A DNA stretch of 26,353 nucleotides from Lachnospiraceae bacterium (GCA_017958935.1 JAGDBR010000128.1:1-26353), one strand, 5' to 3'; counted from the stretch's first letter, positions 15,151 through 23,254 are shown. Made by a program: numbers and translations. The notes: generated by a model from the sequence alone, not told the origin.

Positions 15151-17388
15151 ATGAGACGTATCATCGATCTGAATCGGAACTGGGCCTTCCGGCTGGATGC
15201 GGAGATCCCCGCGGTTTTTCCCGAAGACTGGGAGTCCGTGGACCTTCCGCACACCTGGAATGCACTGGACGGCCAGGACGGCGGAAACGATTACCGCAGG
15301 ACCAGGGGCGTTTACGCCAGGCGCCTTCCGCTGAAGCCTTTTGACGGCTGCAAGGTCTTTCTGGAGATCAACGGCTGCAACTCCTCCTGTGAGGTATGGC
15401 TGGACGGAAAGCCAGCGGCAAGGCATGACGGCGGTTATTCGACCTTTCGCTGTGCGCTTCCGGTCGTCTCCGGCGAGGAGCTGCTCACTGTCGTGGCGGA
15501 CAACCGTCCGAACGAACGCGTCTATCCTCAGCAGGCGGATTTTACGTTCTACGGCGGACTCTACCGCTCGGTCCGCCTGATCCTTCTTGCGGACGACCAT
15601 TTCGAACTCGTCAGGGACGGTACGCCGGGCATTATTGTCAGGACGGAGCAGTCGGGGGCGGATTATAAGGTCAGAGTCGAAACGGAAGAGACCGGCGGGA
15701 GGAGCGTGCTTTTCACCGTCAACGGGGAAAAGCAGCTGGTGCCTGTCGAAAACGGCAGAAGCGAGGCCGAATTCCTCATCCGCGACGCAAGACTTTGGGA
15801 CGGCCTCAACGATCCCTTCCTTTACGAAGCCTCCGCCAACCTGCTCGATGAGAACGGGAACGAAGCGGATCAGGTCCGGACGGCCTTCGGCTGCAGGACC
15901 GTCGCGATCGATCCCGTGAAGGGCTTTCTTTTGAACGGAAGACCCTATCCGCTGCGCGGAGCGAGCCGTCATCAGGACCGGAAAGGGATCGGCAATGCCC
16001 TGACGAATGCAGAGCACGAAGAAGACATGGCGATCATCCGCGAGATGGGTGCCAATTCCGTCCGTCTGGCCCATTATCAGCATGACCGTTATTTCTATGA
16101 CCTGTGCGACCGGTACGGCATCGTCGTCTGGGCCGAGATCCCGTATATTTCCGCGCACATGCCCGGCGGCAGAGAGAATACCTTCTCCCAGATGCGGGAA
16201 CTCATCACCCAGTGCGGGAACCATCCCTCGATCGCAGTCTGGGGTCTGAGCAACGAGATCACGATGGCAGGCATCACGGAGGATCTCAGGGACAATCATG
16301 CCGAACTGAACCGGCTGGCAAAGGAGATGGATCCTTCGCGTCCGACCGTCATGGCGGATGTATTCATGCTGGATATCCATGACCCGATCCTGCGCATTCC
16401 GGACGCGCAGGCATATAACCTGTATTTCGGCTGGTATATGGGAACACTTGAAGACAATGAGCGTTTCTTCGACGTCTTCCATGAGACCAATCCGGACATC
16501 CCGATCGGATTTTCCGAATACGGATGCGACGCCAATCCGGCGTATCATTCCTCCGATCCGAAGCGCGGAGACTACAGCGAAGAATACCAGCTGGCCTATC
16601 ATGAGCATATACTGAAGATCGTAGAAGAACGCCCATGGCTCTGGTGTGCCTACATTTGGAACATGTTCGTCTTTGCAGCCGACCAGCGCGACGAGGGCGG
16701 AACGAAAGGCCTCAACATGAAAGGCATCGTGAGTTTCGACCGGAAGGTCCGGAACGACGCCTATTATCTCTATAAGGCGCATTGGTCCGAGGAACCTTTC
16801 GTCCATCTGAACGGAAGGCGCTATGTGAATCGTGCGGAAGACGTTACGCAGATCTCGGTGTTTTCCAACCAGGAGACGGTGGCACTTTATGTGGACGGCA
16901 TTCTCGCGGGAGAACAGAACGGCGGGAAAAAGTTCGTTTTTAACGTTCCGATCTCCGGAACGCACCGGATCGAAGCCGTTTCCGGCGAATTCCGCGACGA
17001 GATCACGGTCCGGCGGACGGATACGCCCGACGAGTCTTACGTCAATAAGAGCACGGGCATCCTCAACTGGTTCGACGCAAGCGGCCTCAAAAGCGACTGC
17101 TTTTCGCTGAAGGACCGCGTCTGTGACATGATGGCGAATGCGGATGCAGCAGCGGTCGTCATCAACTGTGTGAACCGGCCCGGAAAGGATGAGAGCGATT
17201 TCATCAGGGAGCTGCGCGCCGACCCGGAGAAACTGAAGACGCTGGAACTGACCATGGAAGAAGTGCTGGACCGGGCGAGCACGTTTATCTCGGCAAACAT
17301 CAAACGCCACGTGAACGCCGCCTTTCAGCAGGTCCCGAAGGACACTGAGAAGAAGGACCGACCGGAAAGAAAACCGGATATCAAATGA
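15151..17388 (+). CDS. Glycoside hydrolase family 2 protein, beta-galactosidase-like
   Basis: A 745-residue cytoplasmic enzyme. Domains in order are an N-terminal jelly-roll (about 1-180, DLNRNWAFRLD, GVYARRLPL), an Ig-like sandwich (about 180-275) and a TIM barrel (about 275-570). The barrel has SRHQDRKGIGNALTNAEHEEDM, IREMGANSVRLAHYQHD, the acid/base WGLSNEIT (E369) and the nucleophile GFSEYG (E456). A beta-sandwich (about 600-640) follows, then a helical tail (SLKDRVCDMMANADAAAVV to the basic end RPERKPDIK). The barrel motifs are closest to GH2 beta-galactosidases of Clostridia; beta-glucuronidase or beta-mannosidase specificity is less likely but possible. It probably acts on sugar delivered by the upstream CUT2 importer after deacylation. 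Confidence 0.92.
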   Translation: MRRIIDLNRNWAFRLDAEIPAVFPEDWESVDLPHTWNALDGQDGGNDYRRTRGVYARRLPLKPFDGCKVFLEINGCNSSCEVWLDGKPAARHDGGYSTFRCALPVVSGEELLTVVADNRPNERVYPQQADFTFYGGLYRSVRLILLADDHFELVRDGTPGIIVRTEQSGADYKVRVETEETGGRSVLFTVNGEKQLVPVENGRSEAEFLIRDARLWDGLNDPFLYEASANLLDENGNEADQVRTAFGCRTVAIDPVKGFLLNGRPYPLRGASRHQDRKGIGNALTNAEHEEDMAIIREMGANSVRLAHYQHDRYFYDLCDRYGIVVWAEIPYISAHMPGGRENTFSQMRELITQCGNHPSIAVWGLSNEITMAGITEDLRDNHAELNRLAKEMDPSRPTVMADVFMLDIHDPILRIPDAQAYNLYFGWYMGTLEDNERFFDVFHETNPDIPIGFSEYGCDANPAYHSSDPKRGDYSEEYQLAYHEHILKIVEERPWLWCAYIWNMFVFAADQRDEGGTKGLNMKGIVSFDRKVRNDAYYLYKAHWSEEPFVHLNGRRYVNRAEDVTQISVFSNQETVALYVDGILAGEQNGGKKFVFNVPISGTHRIEAVSGEFRDEITVRRTDTPDESYVNKSTGILNWFDASGLKSDCFSLKDRVCDMMANADAAAVVINCVNRPGKDESDFIRELRADPEKLKTLELTMEEVLDRASTFISANIKRHVNAAFQQVPKDTEKKDRPERKPDIK

Positions 17389-17401
17389 CTGGAGGTAACG
17401 A

Positions 17402-18289
17402 ATGAAGGACATTTTAATCGACATGGACCGCAAACATGATTTTCTGATCTGCGTGGACTCGGACGGATGCGTGTTCGACAACATGGAACTGAAGCACAAG
17501 GAGTGTTTCTGCCCGGCGACGGTGAACCGCTGGAATCTGCAGAGTGTTTCCCGCTATGCCCGGGAAGCAGCCGAATTCGTCAATCTCTATTCCACGACGC
17601 GCGGCGCCAACCGTTTCCCGGCGCTCATCCGTACCTTGGAACTTCTGGGCGAGCGCCCCGAGGCCAAGGCGCGCGGCTACAAGTGCCCGGATCTTACGCC
17701 GCTCAAGGAGTGGGCCGCAACGACGAAAAACCTGAGCGTCGTCGGCCTTGAGGAATATATGAAGGGGCTGAAGGATCCCGATCCCGTTATGCTGCAGACC
17801 ATCGCATGGTCCCGCGAAGTGGACGAGAACATTGCCCGCATCGTCCGCGGCGTGACGCCGTTCCCTGGCGTACGCGAAGCCTTCGGACGTTTCATGGAAT
17901 TCGCCGATATCGTCATCGTTTCCGCGACGCCTCACGAAGCCATCGTCCGCGAATGGGGCGAGCATGGTCTTTTGAAGTATCTTACGGAAGTCGCCGGCCA
18001 GGAACTCGGCACCAAGGCAGAGTGTATCCGTAAAGCCAATTCGGGCCACTACGCCCCCGATCACGTCCTCATGATCGGCGACGCGCTCGGCGACTATGCC
18101 GCCGCGAAGGAAAACGGTGTCCTGTATTATCCGATCATCCCAGGGGCGGAGGTCGACAGCTGGAGGAAAGCGAAAGAAACGATCGCGGACCGTTTCTTCG
18201 AAGGCACCTACGCCGGAAAACCAATGGAAGAGGAACTGGAAGCCTTTAACAGGGTCCTTCTGAAAGAGCCTGTATGGCGCGTGAAATGA
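17402..18289 (+). CDS. HAD-superfamily hydrolase (probable phosphatase)
   Basis: A 295-residue cytoplasmic enzyme with all four HAD motifs: I CVDSDGCVFD (D19 nucleophile, D21), II IVSAT (S174), III GTKAE (K205) and IV MIGDALGDY (D227, D231). A large helical cap (about residues 30-150) separates motifs I and II, as in C1-cap HAD phosphatases. These enzymes hydrolyse phosphate monoesters such as sugar phosphates. ATG 17402 has GGAGG 6 bases upstream. It is the last gene of the glycan cluster. A role in dephosphorylating a sugar phosphate or recycling a stalled intermediate is inference. Confidence 0.88.
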   Translation: MKDILIDMDRKHDFLICVDSDGCVFDNMELKHKECFCPATVNRWNLQSVSRYAREAAEFVNLYSTTRGANRFPALIRTLELLGERPEAKARGYKCPDLTPLKEWAATTKNLSVVGLEEYMKGLKDPDPVMLQTIAWSREVDENIARIVRGVTPFPGVREAFGRFMEFADIVIVSATPHEAIVREWGEHGLLKYLTEVAGQELGTKAECIRKANSGHYAPDHVLMIGDALGDYAAAKENGVLYYPIIPGAEVDSWRKAKETIADRFFEGTYAGKPMEEELEAFNRVLLKEPVWRVK

Positions 18290-18354
18290 CCAAAAGGCTT
18301 TCCACGGGTCCTTCGGATGATATGCGGTCAGCAAAGCGTATTCATCCGTCGGTC

Positions 18355-18393
18355 GGGCGGAACGGAGATCTGGACGGGATCCCCGTTCCGCCC
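18355..18393 (+). terminator. Stem-loop ending the glycan operon
   Basis: GGGCGGAACGG (18355-18365) pairs perfectly over 11 bp with CCGTTCCGCCC (18383-18393). The downstream GGCTTCTTG tail has few T's, so termination may be incomplete. It lies between the HAD gene and the second tRNA-Gly promoter. Confidence 0.65.
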
Positions 18394-18420
18394 GGCTTCT
18401 TGAAATCATCTTGAAACCTC

Positions 18421-18449
18421 TTGACAAACCCGGTTGAAAGCCTTATATT
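18421..18449 (+). promoter_or_regulatory. Consensus sigma70-type promoter of tRNA-Gly copy 2
   Basis: A perfect TTGACA (-35, 18421-18426), a 17-bp spacer and TATATT (-10, 18444-18449) lie 11 bases before the tRNA. Copy 1 has no equivalent. Confidence 0.85.
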
Positions 18450-18452
18450 ATG

Positions 18453-18543
18453 TTTACTGTGCGCGAGTGGTAGAGTGGTACTATGTCTCCTTGCCAAGGA
18501 GAAGGTCGCGGGTTCGATTCCCGTCTCGCGCTCTTTTATTTTG
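18453..18543 (+). repeat. 91-bp perfect direct repeat, right copy (tRNA-Gly plus flanks)
   Basis: Identical to 5064-5154 in the same orientation. Together the copies bracket the regulator, importer and hydrolase cluster. Confidence 0.9.
18461..18532 (+). tRNA. tRNA-Gly (GCC), copy 2
   Basis: Identical to the gene at 5072-5143: acceptor GCGCGAG/CTCGCGC, anticodon GCC at 18493-18495, 72 nt, CCA not encoded. It is monocistronic, with its own promoter and terminator. Confidence 0.97.
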
Positions 18544-18577
18544 CTCCGGAAAGACTTCCGGAGTTTTTTTGTTTTTT
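18544..18577 (+). terminator. Intrinsic terminator of tRNA-Gly copy 2
   Basis: CTCCGGAA (18544-18551) pairs with TTCCGGAG (18556-18563), followed by seven T's, a G and seven more T's. This is a textbook rho-independent terminator. Confidence 0.9.
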
Positions 18578-18610
18578 TCTTCATTTCACAATGTTTTTTT
18601 GTTCAGCGCA

Positions 18611-18639
18611 TTGACGAATACTTGTTCATCCTATATAAT
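18611..18639 (+). promoter_or_regulatory. Near-consensus promoter of the CUT1 importer operon
   Basis: TTGACG (18611-18616), a 17-bp spacer and perfect TATAAT (18634-18639) lie about 70 bases upstream of the binding-protein start. Such a strong core promoter suggests control by repression rather than activation. Confidence 0.85.
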
Positions 18640-18664
18640 TATCAAGTACCAAAATGCGTGTTTT

Positions 18665-18682
18665 TTGTGAATTATTTCACAA
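18665..18682. promoter_or_regulatory. Perfect palindrome in the leader, candidate operator
   Basis: TTGTGAA-TTAT-TTCACAA is an inverted repeat with 7-bp arms, about 20-35 bases downstream of the expected transcription start and 15 bases before the ribosome site. It could be a repressor site or a leader hairpin. Half of it (ATTTCACAAT) is repeated upstream near 18583-18592. Confidence 0.5.
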
Positions 18683-18708
18683 TACAAAGCAAAAAAAGGA
18701 GAACAAGT

Positions 18709-20322
18709 ATGAAGAAAGTATTTGCACTGATCCTGGCTGCACTGATGGTGCTGTCGCTGGCGGCCTGCAAAAAGCCGACCCCGACGCCGGCTCCGCAGTC
18801 CTCTCAGGCGCCTCAGACGCAGCCCGGCGGAGAGACCGATCCGGCGAAGCCGTCTGAGGATCCGACCCCGGCGATCGAGAAGCCGACCGAGATCTCTGTC
18901 ATCGTCAACGGCACCTGGCCGGATGCGGCCACCGGCGCGCTGGACGCTTTCGTCAAGAAGCAGGAAGAACTGACCGGCATCAAGATCAAACTCACGAAGC
19001 CGGACCACAGCTCCTATGACGACGTCCTCGGACAGGTCATCGCTTCGGGCGAGTGGCCGGATGTCATCTACACCTGCGAGCCGTACTACTCGAGCTGGGC
19101 ACAGCAGGGCGTGTTCTGGGATATGACGGAAGCGTTCGAAGCCTCCGATCTTTACCAGAGAGCAGTTGAAGCGGGCTCCATCTCTTCCTTCAAGTCCGAG
19201 TACCTGAACGGCCATATGTACGGCCTTCCGGTCAAGCGCGGCAACGGCGCAGTCACCTACATCAAGAAGGCATGGCTTGACGCTGTCGGCCTCGACGCTC
19301 CGACGAACTGGGAAGAGTACCTGGCAGTTCTGGAAGCCTTCTCCACGAAGGATCCGGACGGCAACGGCATCGACGGCGACACCTACGGTGTCTCTGCTTC
19401 GAAGTTCATCCAGACCGAGCCGCCTTACATCATGTATCTGCCGGAAGTCTGGCAGGATGCGTATCCGTACTTCGTCCAGAAGGAAGACGGCACCTGGGTC
19501 GACGGTTTCCTGGAGGACAACTGCAAGGAAGCTCTCGAGCGCATGAATTACATCTATGAAAAGGGTTATCTGGATCCCGATACCCTGAACAACGCGACGC
19601 AAAACTGCCGCGACAAGTTCTATGACAACGGCCCCGGCTCCTTCGGTGTCTTCACCTACTGGGCATGCAACTGGGCTTACAAGCTGAAACTCGGCCTGGA
19701 AGAGAAGGGCGTTGATTCCGAACTGATCGCGTGCGAGCCGATCAAGGAAGTCAAGGATGCGGGCGGCTACATCGACCGTGTCTCCTATGTATGGTGCATC
19801 TCCTCCAAGGCGAAGAATCCGGAAGGTATCTGGGAGTACTATGTCTCCAAGATCCTGGACGGCGGCGAGATGCAGTTCCTGTGGACCTGGGGACCGGAAG
19901 AGTCCTACTGGTCGACGAAGGCCGAGACCGTGCAGGGCGTCGAGTATAAGGAAGGCGAATTCCACATGCTCGAGAACCCGGATAACAATACGCTGTACGT
20001 CAATGCGCACATCGATCCGACCGGCCAGCTGGTCCCGATCACGAATTCGATCATCCCGGATCCGTCCGCGACCGTCATCAGCAAGGAAGCGTATGACTGC
20101 ATGCTGATGTTCAACGAGAACTCCAGAGGCGCGTCCATCACGCCTCCGACTGACGCCGGCGCAGAGTATAACGGCGAGATCGTCTCGAAGAAGAACGAGC
20201 TCATCGCCAAGATCGCCATGGGCGAGTATACGCTGGAAGAAGCTTACGCAGAGTATAAGAACGGCGGTTACGAAGATCACGCTGCTGAGATCGTGGAACA
20301 GCTGAACGCGCTCGGCAAATAA
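18709..20322 (+). CDS. CUT1 sugar ABC transporter substrate-binding lipoprotein (LplA-like)
   Basis: A 537-residue lipoprotein. ATG 18709 follows AAAAAAAGGAG. The signal peptide ends in lipobox SLAAC (Cys20), then comes a Pro/Thr/Ser-rich linker of about 35 residues rich in PTP, SQAPQ and PAKP. The mature domain (from about residue 58, TEISVIVNGTWPDAATGALDAF) is a type II binding protein of the family-1 extracellular solute-binding group. It has a calcium-binding-type loop DPDGNGIDGDTYG (D215, D217, N219, D222, D224) typical of LplA-like proteins. It binds an oligosaccharide or complex sugar outside the membrane for the two downstream permeases. The specific ligand is unknown. Confidence 0.93.
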   Translation: MKKVFALILAALMVLSLAACKKPTPTPAPQSSQAPQTQPGGETDPAKPSEDPTPAIEKPTEISVIVNGTWPDAATGALDAFVKKQEELTGIKIKLTKPDHSSYDDVLGQVIASGEWPDVIYTCEPYYSSWAQQGVFWDMTEAFEASDLYQRAVEAGSISSFKSEYLNGHMYGLPVKRGNGAVTYIKKAWLDAVGLDAPTNWEEYLAVLEAFSTKDPDGNGIDGDTYGVSASKFIQTEPPYIMYLPEVWQDAYPYFVQKEDGTWVDGFLEDNCKEALERMNYIYEKGYLDPDTLNNATQNCRDKFYDNGPGSFGVFTYWACNWAYKLKLGLEEKGVDSELIACEPIKEVKDAGGYIDRVSYVWCISSKAKNPEGIWEYYVSKILDGGEMQFLWTWGPEESYWSTKAETVQGVEYKEGEFHMLENPDNNTLYVNAHIDPTGQLVPITNSIIPDPSATVISKEAYDCMLMFNENSRGASITPPTDAGAEYNGEIVSKKNELIAKIAMGEYTLEEAYAEYKNGGYEDHAAEIVEQLNALGK

Positions 20323-20343
20323 ACCTTTCAGTCATGAAAAGAG

Positions 20344-20378
20344 GGGCAGGACGGCTTGCCGTCCCGCCCTTTCTTTTC
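20344..20378 (+). terminator. Attenuator-type terminator after the CUT1 binding protein
   Basis: GGGC-A-GGACGG (20344-20354) pairs with CCGTCC-C-GCCC (20359-20369) with one A-C mismatch and a CTTG loop, followed by TTTCTTTTC. Its place between the binding protein and permease suggests partial termination, giving excess binding protein. Confidence 0.75.
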
Positions 20379-20412
20379 AAAAAACGAATCTGACTTTTAC
20401 GGAGGTTCATTC

Positions 20413-21378
20413 GTGCGTAAATCCAAGACTCCCAAATATCCAAAACAGAAACTGACAGGGGCGCAGATCCGCGGCAGGATGAAACGCTACAGGTGGTTCT
20501 ACCTGATGGCCGTTCCGGCAGTCGTCTGTGCGATCCTGTTCCATTATTATCCCATGATCGGCATCCGTTTTGCGTTCACGAACTACAACGGCATCAAGGA
20601 GCCTGCCTTCGTCGGACTGGAAAACTTCAAAAAGATGTTCGGCACGAAGGACTTCCTGAACGCTTTCCGGAATACGGTCGAGATCTCTTTCCTGAGTCTG
20701 ATCTTCCAGATCTCCTTCGCGGTCATCATCTCGATCCTGCTGAACGAGATCTCGAACCTCCATCTCAAGAAAGTCGCCCAGACGATCATCTACCTGCCGC
20801 ACTTCCTGTCCTGGGTCGTGACGGCGTCCATCTTCACCTTGATCCTGTCGCCGACCCCCCGAGGCTTGATCAACAACTTCCTCGTGAACATCGGGGCGAT
20901 CAATTCGGATCAGATGATCTTCTTCCTGGGAAAGAACAGTACATGGCGGCCGGTCTATTACGTCATTAAACTGTGGAAAGAGACAGGCTGGCAGACCGTT
21001 CTGTTCATGGCGACATTGGCCGGCGTCAACGTGGAGCTTTATGAAGCGGCTGCCATCGACGGCGCGGGCCGCTGGGGCAAGATGCGCTACGTCACCTTCC
21101 CGGCGCTGACCAATACGATCCTGACGGTCTTCATCCTGAACCTGGCGAGGATCCTGAACCTGTTCGAGTCGGTCTTCGTCCTGCAGAACGACGCGGTCCT
21201 CCAGACCTCGAACGTCATTGAGACCTACGTTTACTACAGAACGTTCAACAGCGGCGGTATTCCGAACTACGGCTATACGACGGCCGTCGGCCTCTTCAAA
21301 TCCCTCGTCGGCGTGGTCCTTGTCTTGGTCTGCAACCAGTGGAGCAAGAAGGTCCGTGACGGACGCGGCATCGTATAA
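20413..21378 (+). CDS. CUT1 sugar ABC transporter permease 1 (LplB-like)
   Basis: A 321-residue membrane protein with six main hydrophobic segments (first at about residues 29-47, YLMAVPAVVCAILFHYYP). The cytoplasmic EAA loop reads YEAAAIDGAGRWGKMRYVTFP and contacts the ATPase. Start GTG 20413 is chosen for GGAGG 7 bases upstream. FVGLENFKKMFGTKDFLNAFRNTV is the usual LplB-type segment after the first membrane span. It pairs with the next gene. No ATPase gene is encoded nearby, as is usual for CUT1 systems sharing an MsmK-type ATPase. Confidence 0.93.
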   Translation: MRKSKTPKYPKQKLTGAQIRGRMKRYRWFYLMAVPAVVCAILFHYYPMIGIRFAFTNYNGIKEPAFVGLENFKKMFGTKDFLNAFRNTVEISFLSLIFQISFAVIISILLNEISNLHLKKVAQTIIYLPHFLSWVVTASIFTLILSPTPRGLINNFLVNIGAINSDQMIFFLGKNSTWRPVYYVIKLWKETGWQTVLFMATLAGVNVELYEAAAIDGAGRWGKMRYVTFPALTNTILTVFILNLARILNLFESVFVLQNDAVLQTSNVIETYVYYRTFNSGGIPNYGYTTAVGLFKSLVGVVLVLVCNQWSKKVRDGRGIV

Positions 21379-21395
21379 GGGAGGGGGTATTGAAA

Positions 21396-22271
21396 ATGGC
21401 TAAGAAAGACAACAACGTCATCAACAGACCCGTTACCCGGAAAAAATTCGACCTGTTCCCGATCCTGAACGGCCTGTTCTTCCTGATTTTCTGCCTGCTG
21501 ATCATCATCCCGATGTGGAAGGTCATCGTCGACTCCTTTGATCTCCAGGCAGCATACGGCATGCGGCTGTGGCCTGCGAAGTTCGGTTTTGACGGATATG
21601 CTTCCGTTTTCCGGAACCCGACATTTGCAAGGCCGCTGGGCATTTCGTTCCTGACGATGATCAGCGGCACGCTGCTGTCGTTATTCATCACGACGCTCTC
21701 GGCTTACGTCCTGATCCAGTACGATATGCCGGGCCGGAACGCGTTCTCGATGTTCCTGCTGTTCACGATGATCTTCAACGGCGGCCTGATCCCGACCTAC
21801 CTGGCATTAAAGAGCCTGGGTATGCTGAATACCCTGTGGGTCGTTATCCTGCCGCACGCGCTGAACGTTTACAACGTCGTCCTGATGCGGAACTTCTTCG
21901 AAGGCATCCCGGGCAGCCTGTTTGAGGCGGCCGATATCGACGGCGCTTCCCCGATGCAGCAGTTCATCAAGATCGCGCTGCCGCTGTCGAAGCCGGCCCT
22001 GGCTTCGATCGGTCTGATGTCCGCGGTCCAGTTCTGGAATGACTATACCAGCTACAAACTGTACATCACGACGGAAAAACTGTACAACTTCCAGATGAAG
22101 CTGCGCCAGGTCGTCATGAGCTCCGATCTGCCTCAGCAGGTCGGCGGTGCGACGGAGAACACCGTCCGGAACGCGGCGATCATCGTCGTCATTTTACCGT
22201 TCGCGATCCTGTATCCGTTCCTTCAGAAGTACTTCGTGAAGGGCGTCAATATCGGTGCTGTTAAGGAGTGA
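21396..22271 (+). CDS. CUT1 sugar ABC transporter permease 2 (LplC/YtcP-like)
   Basis: A 291-residue membrane protein with six hydrophobic segments. The EAA loop is LFEAADIDGASPMQQFIKIALPLSKPALASIG; the C-terminal end FAILYPFLQKYFVKGVNIGAVKE is diagnostic for LplC/YtcP-type permeases. ATG 21396 lies 8 bases after GGAGGGGG; a TTG two codons earlier is too close to that site. It follows permease 1 by 17 bases and ends at a strong terminator. Confidence 0.93.
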   Translation: MAKKDNNVINRPVTRKKFDLFPILNGLFFLIFCLLIIIPMWKVIVDSFDLQAAYGMRLWPAKFGFDGYASVFRNPTFARPLGISFLTMISGTLLSLFITTLSAYVLIQYDMPGRNAFSMFLLFTMIFNGGLIPTYLALKSLGMLNTLWVVILPHALNVYNVVLMRNFFEGIPGSLFEAADIDGASPMQQFIKIALPLSKPALASIGLMSAVQFWNDYTSYKLYITTEKLYNFQMKLRQVVMSSDLPQQVGGATENTVRNAAIIVVILPFAILYPFLQKYFVKGVNIGAVKE

Positions 22272-22303
22272 TCGTTCCCGCGATCGGTCCTGAAGGCGTT
22301 TGG

Positions 22304-22343
22304 TCCCGGGAATTCAGGCTGACGCCTGGTTCCCGGGATTTTC
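22304..22343 (+). terminator. Intrinsic terminator of the CUT1 operon
   Basis: TCCCGGGAA (22304-22312) pairs with TTCCCGGGA (22330-22338), continued by CAGGC/GCCTG around loop TGAC, and followed by TTTTC. Confidence 0.8.
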
Positions 22344-22423
22344 ATGTGCCTTTGCCTTTACCCGGCATCTTCGGACGGACCGGCGCACGGGCATGAACGG
22401 CACAATGCAGAAAGGAAAGACCG

Positions 22424-23254
22424 ATGTCCCTGACACAACTGCATCTCTATTCATCCGTCCTGCGGCTGGAGACCGAAGTCTGGGCGGTCCTGCCGGACCT
22501 TCGCGCGTTCGACAGGCCGGACAAGAAATTCAAGGTGCTCTGGCTCATGCCGAGCGGCAGCCAGGACCAGACGGACTGGGTCCGCCACAGTGATATCGAG
22601 AACATGGCGAAGGCGCGGGACCTGGTCGTGTTCAGCCCGGACCTGCACAAGTCCTGCGGAACGAACATGTACATGGGGCCGCGGTACGCGGACTTTGTCG
22701 CGAAGGAATTGCCCGAGACGCTCCGGACGATGTTCCGCTTCCTGTCGGACAAACGGGAGGACAACTACATCGCCGGCTTCTCGAACGGTGCCTACGCGGC
22801 CATGTACACCGCGATGACCTATCCCGAGTGCTACGTCGCCGCCAGCGGCTTCGCTTCCGGCGACAAGGCGGATGCCGACTGGCCGCACCGGCCCTGGACG
22901 CAGCGCGTCCCGAACTACGGGCCCGGAACGGACGAGAGCGGGGATTTCCGCGAAACACCGTACAGCTACAAGTACCTCGCGAAGAAACTCGTCGAGAACA
23001 ACAGCCCGTACATTCCGCATTTCTTCCACGTCTGGGGCCTCGCGGAACACTGGACGTACATGAACGACATTGTCAGGGACTTCTTTTTAAGCTATAAGGA
23101 GAAGGGAGACCCGTTCCGCTACGAATACCTTGCGCTGGAAGGCCACGGACATGACTTCAGGATGTGCGAACTGGGCCTGCAGGGGTTCTTCGACTACCTG
23201 AAGCTGCCCGTGATCGACCCGAAGACGCGGGAAGTGAAGAAGACGTTTGAATGA
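22424..23254 (+). CDS. Esterase D/EstA-type putative esterase (alpha/beta hydrolase)
   Basis: A 276-residue cytoplasmic protein. The N-terminal half fits the putative-esterase family, with FKVLWLMPSGSQDQTDWVRHSDIENMAKARDLVVFSPD (oxyanion region), a nucleophile elbow YIAGFSNGAYAAM (S120) and a C-terminal GHGHDF (H241/H243, one of them catalytic). It resembles S-formylglutathione-hydrolase/tributyrin-esterase and CE1-type acyl esterases. A role in removing acetyl or feruloyl groups from imported sugars is inference. The start follows AGAAAGGAAAGACCG. Its stop overlaps an ATG of the next frame, so it is coupled to the enolase-superfamily gene. Confidence 0.82.
   Translation: MSLTQLHLYSSVLRLETEVWAVLPDLRAFDRPDKKFKVLWLMPSGSQDQTDWVRHSDIENMAKARDLVVFSPDLHKSCGTNMYMGPRYADFVAKELPETLRTMFRFLSDKREDNYIAGFSNGAYAAMYTAMTYPECYVAASGFASGDKADADWPHRPWTQRVPNYGPGTDESGDFRETPYSYKYLAKKLVENNSPYIPHFFHVWGLAEHWTYMNDIVRDFFLSYKEKGDPFRYEYLALEGHGHDFRMCELGLQGFFDYLKLPVIDPKTREVKKTFE

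Noticed and set aside
15130..17499. A 789-codon open frame on the minus strand opposite the GH2 gene
   Set aside because: It is antisense to a clear GH2 enzyme with both catalytic glutamates, has no recognisable domain and reflects high GC codon bias.
18355..18460. A possible riboswitch or ncRNA between the HAD gene and tRNA-Gly copy 2
   Set aside because: Apart from one terminator-like stem and the tRNA promoter, no conserved riboswitch core was recognised.
22300..22593. A 97-codon plus-strand open frame over the CUT1 terminator
   Set aside because: It runs through the terminator stem and into the esterase gene in another frame, with no ribosome site or domain.
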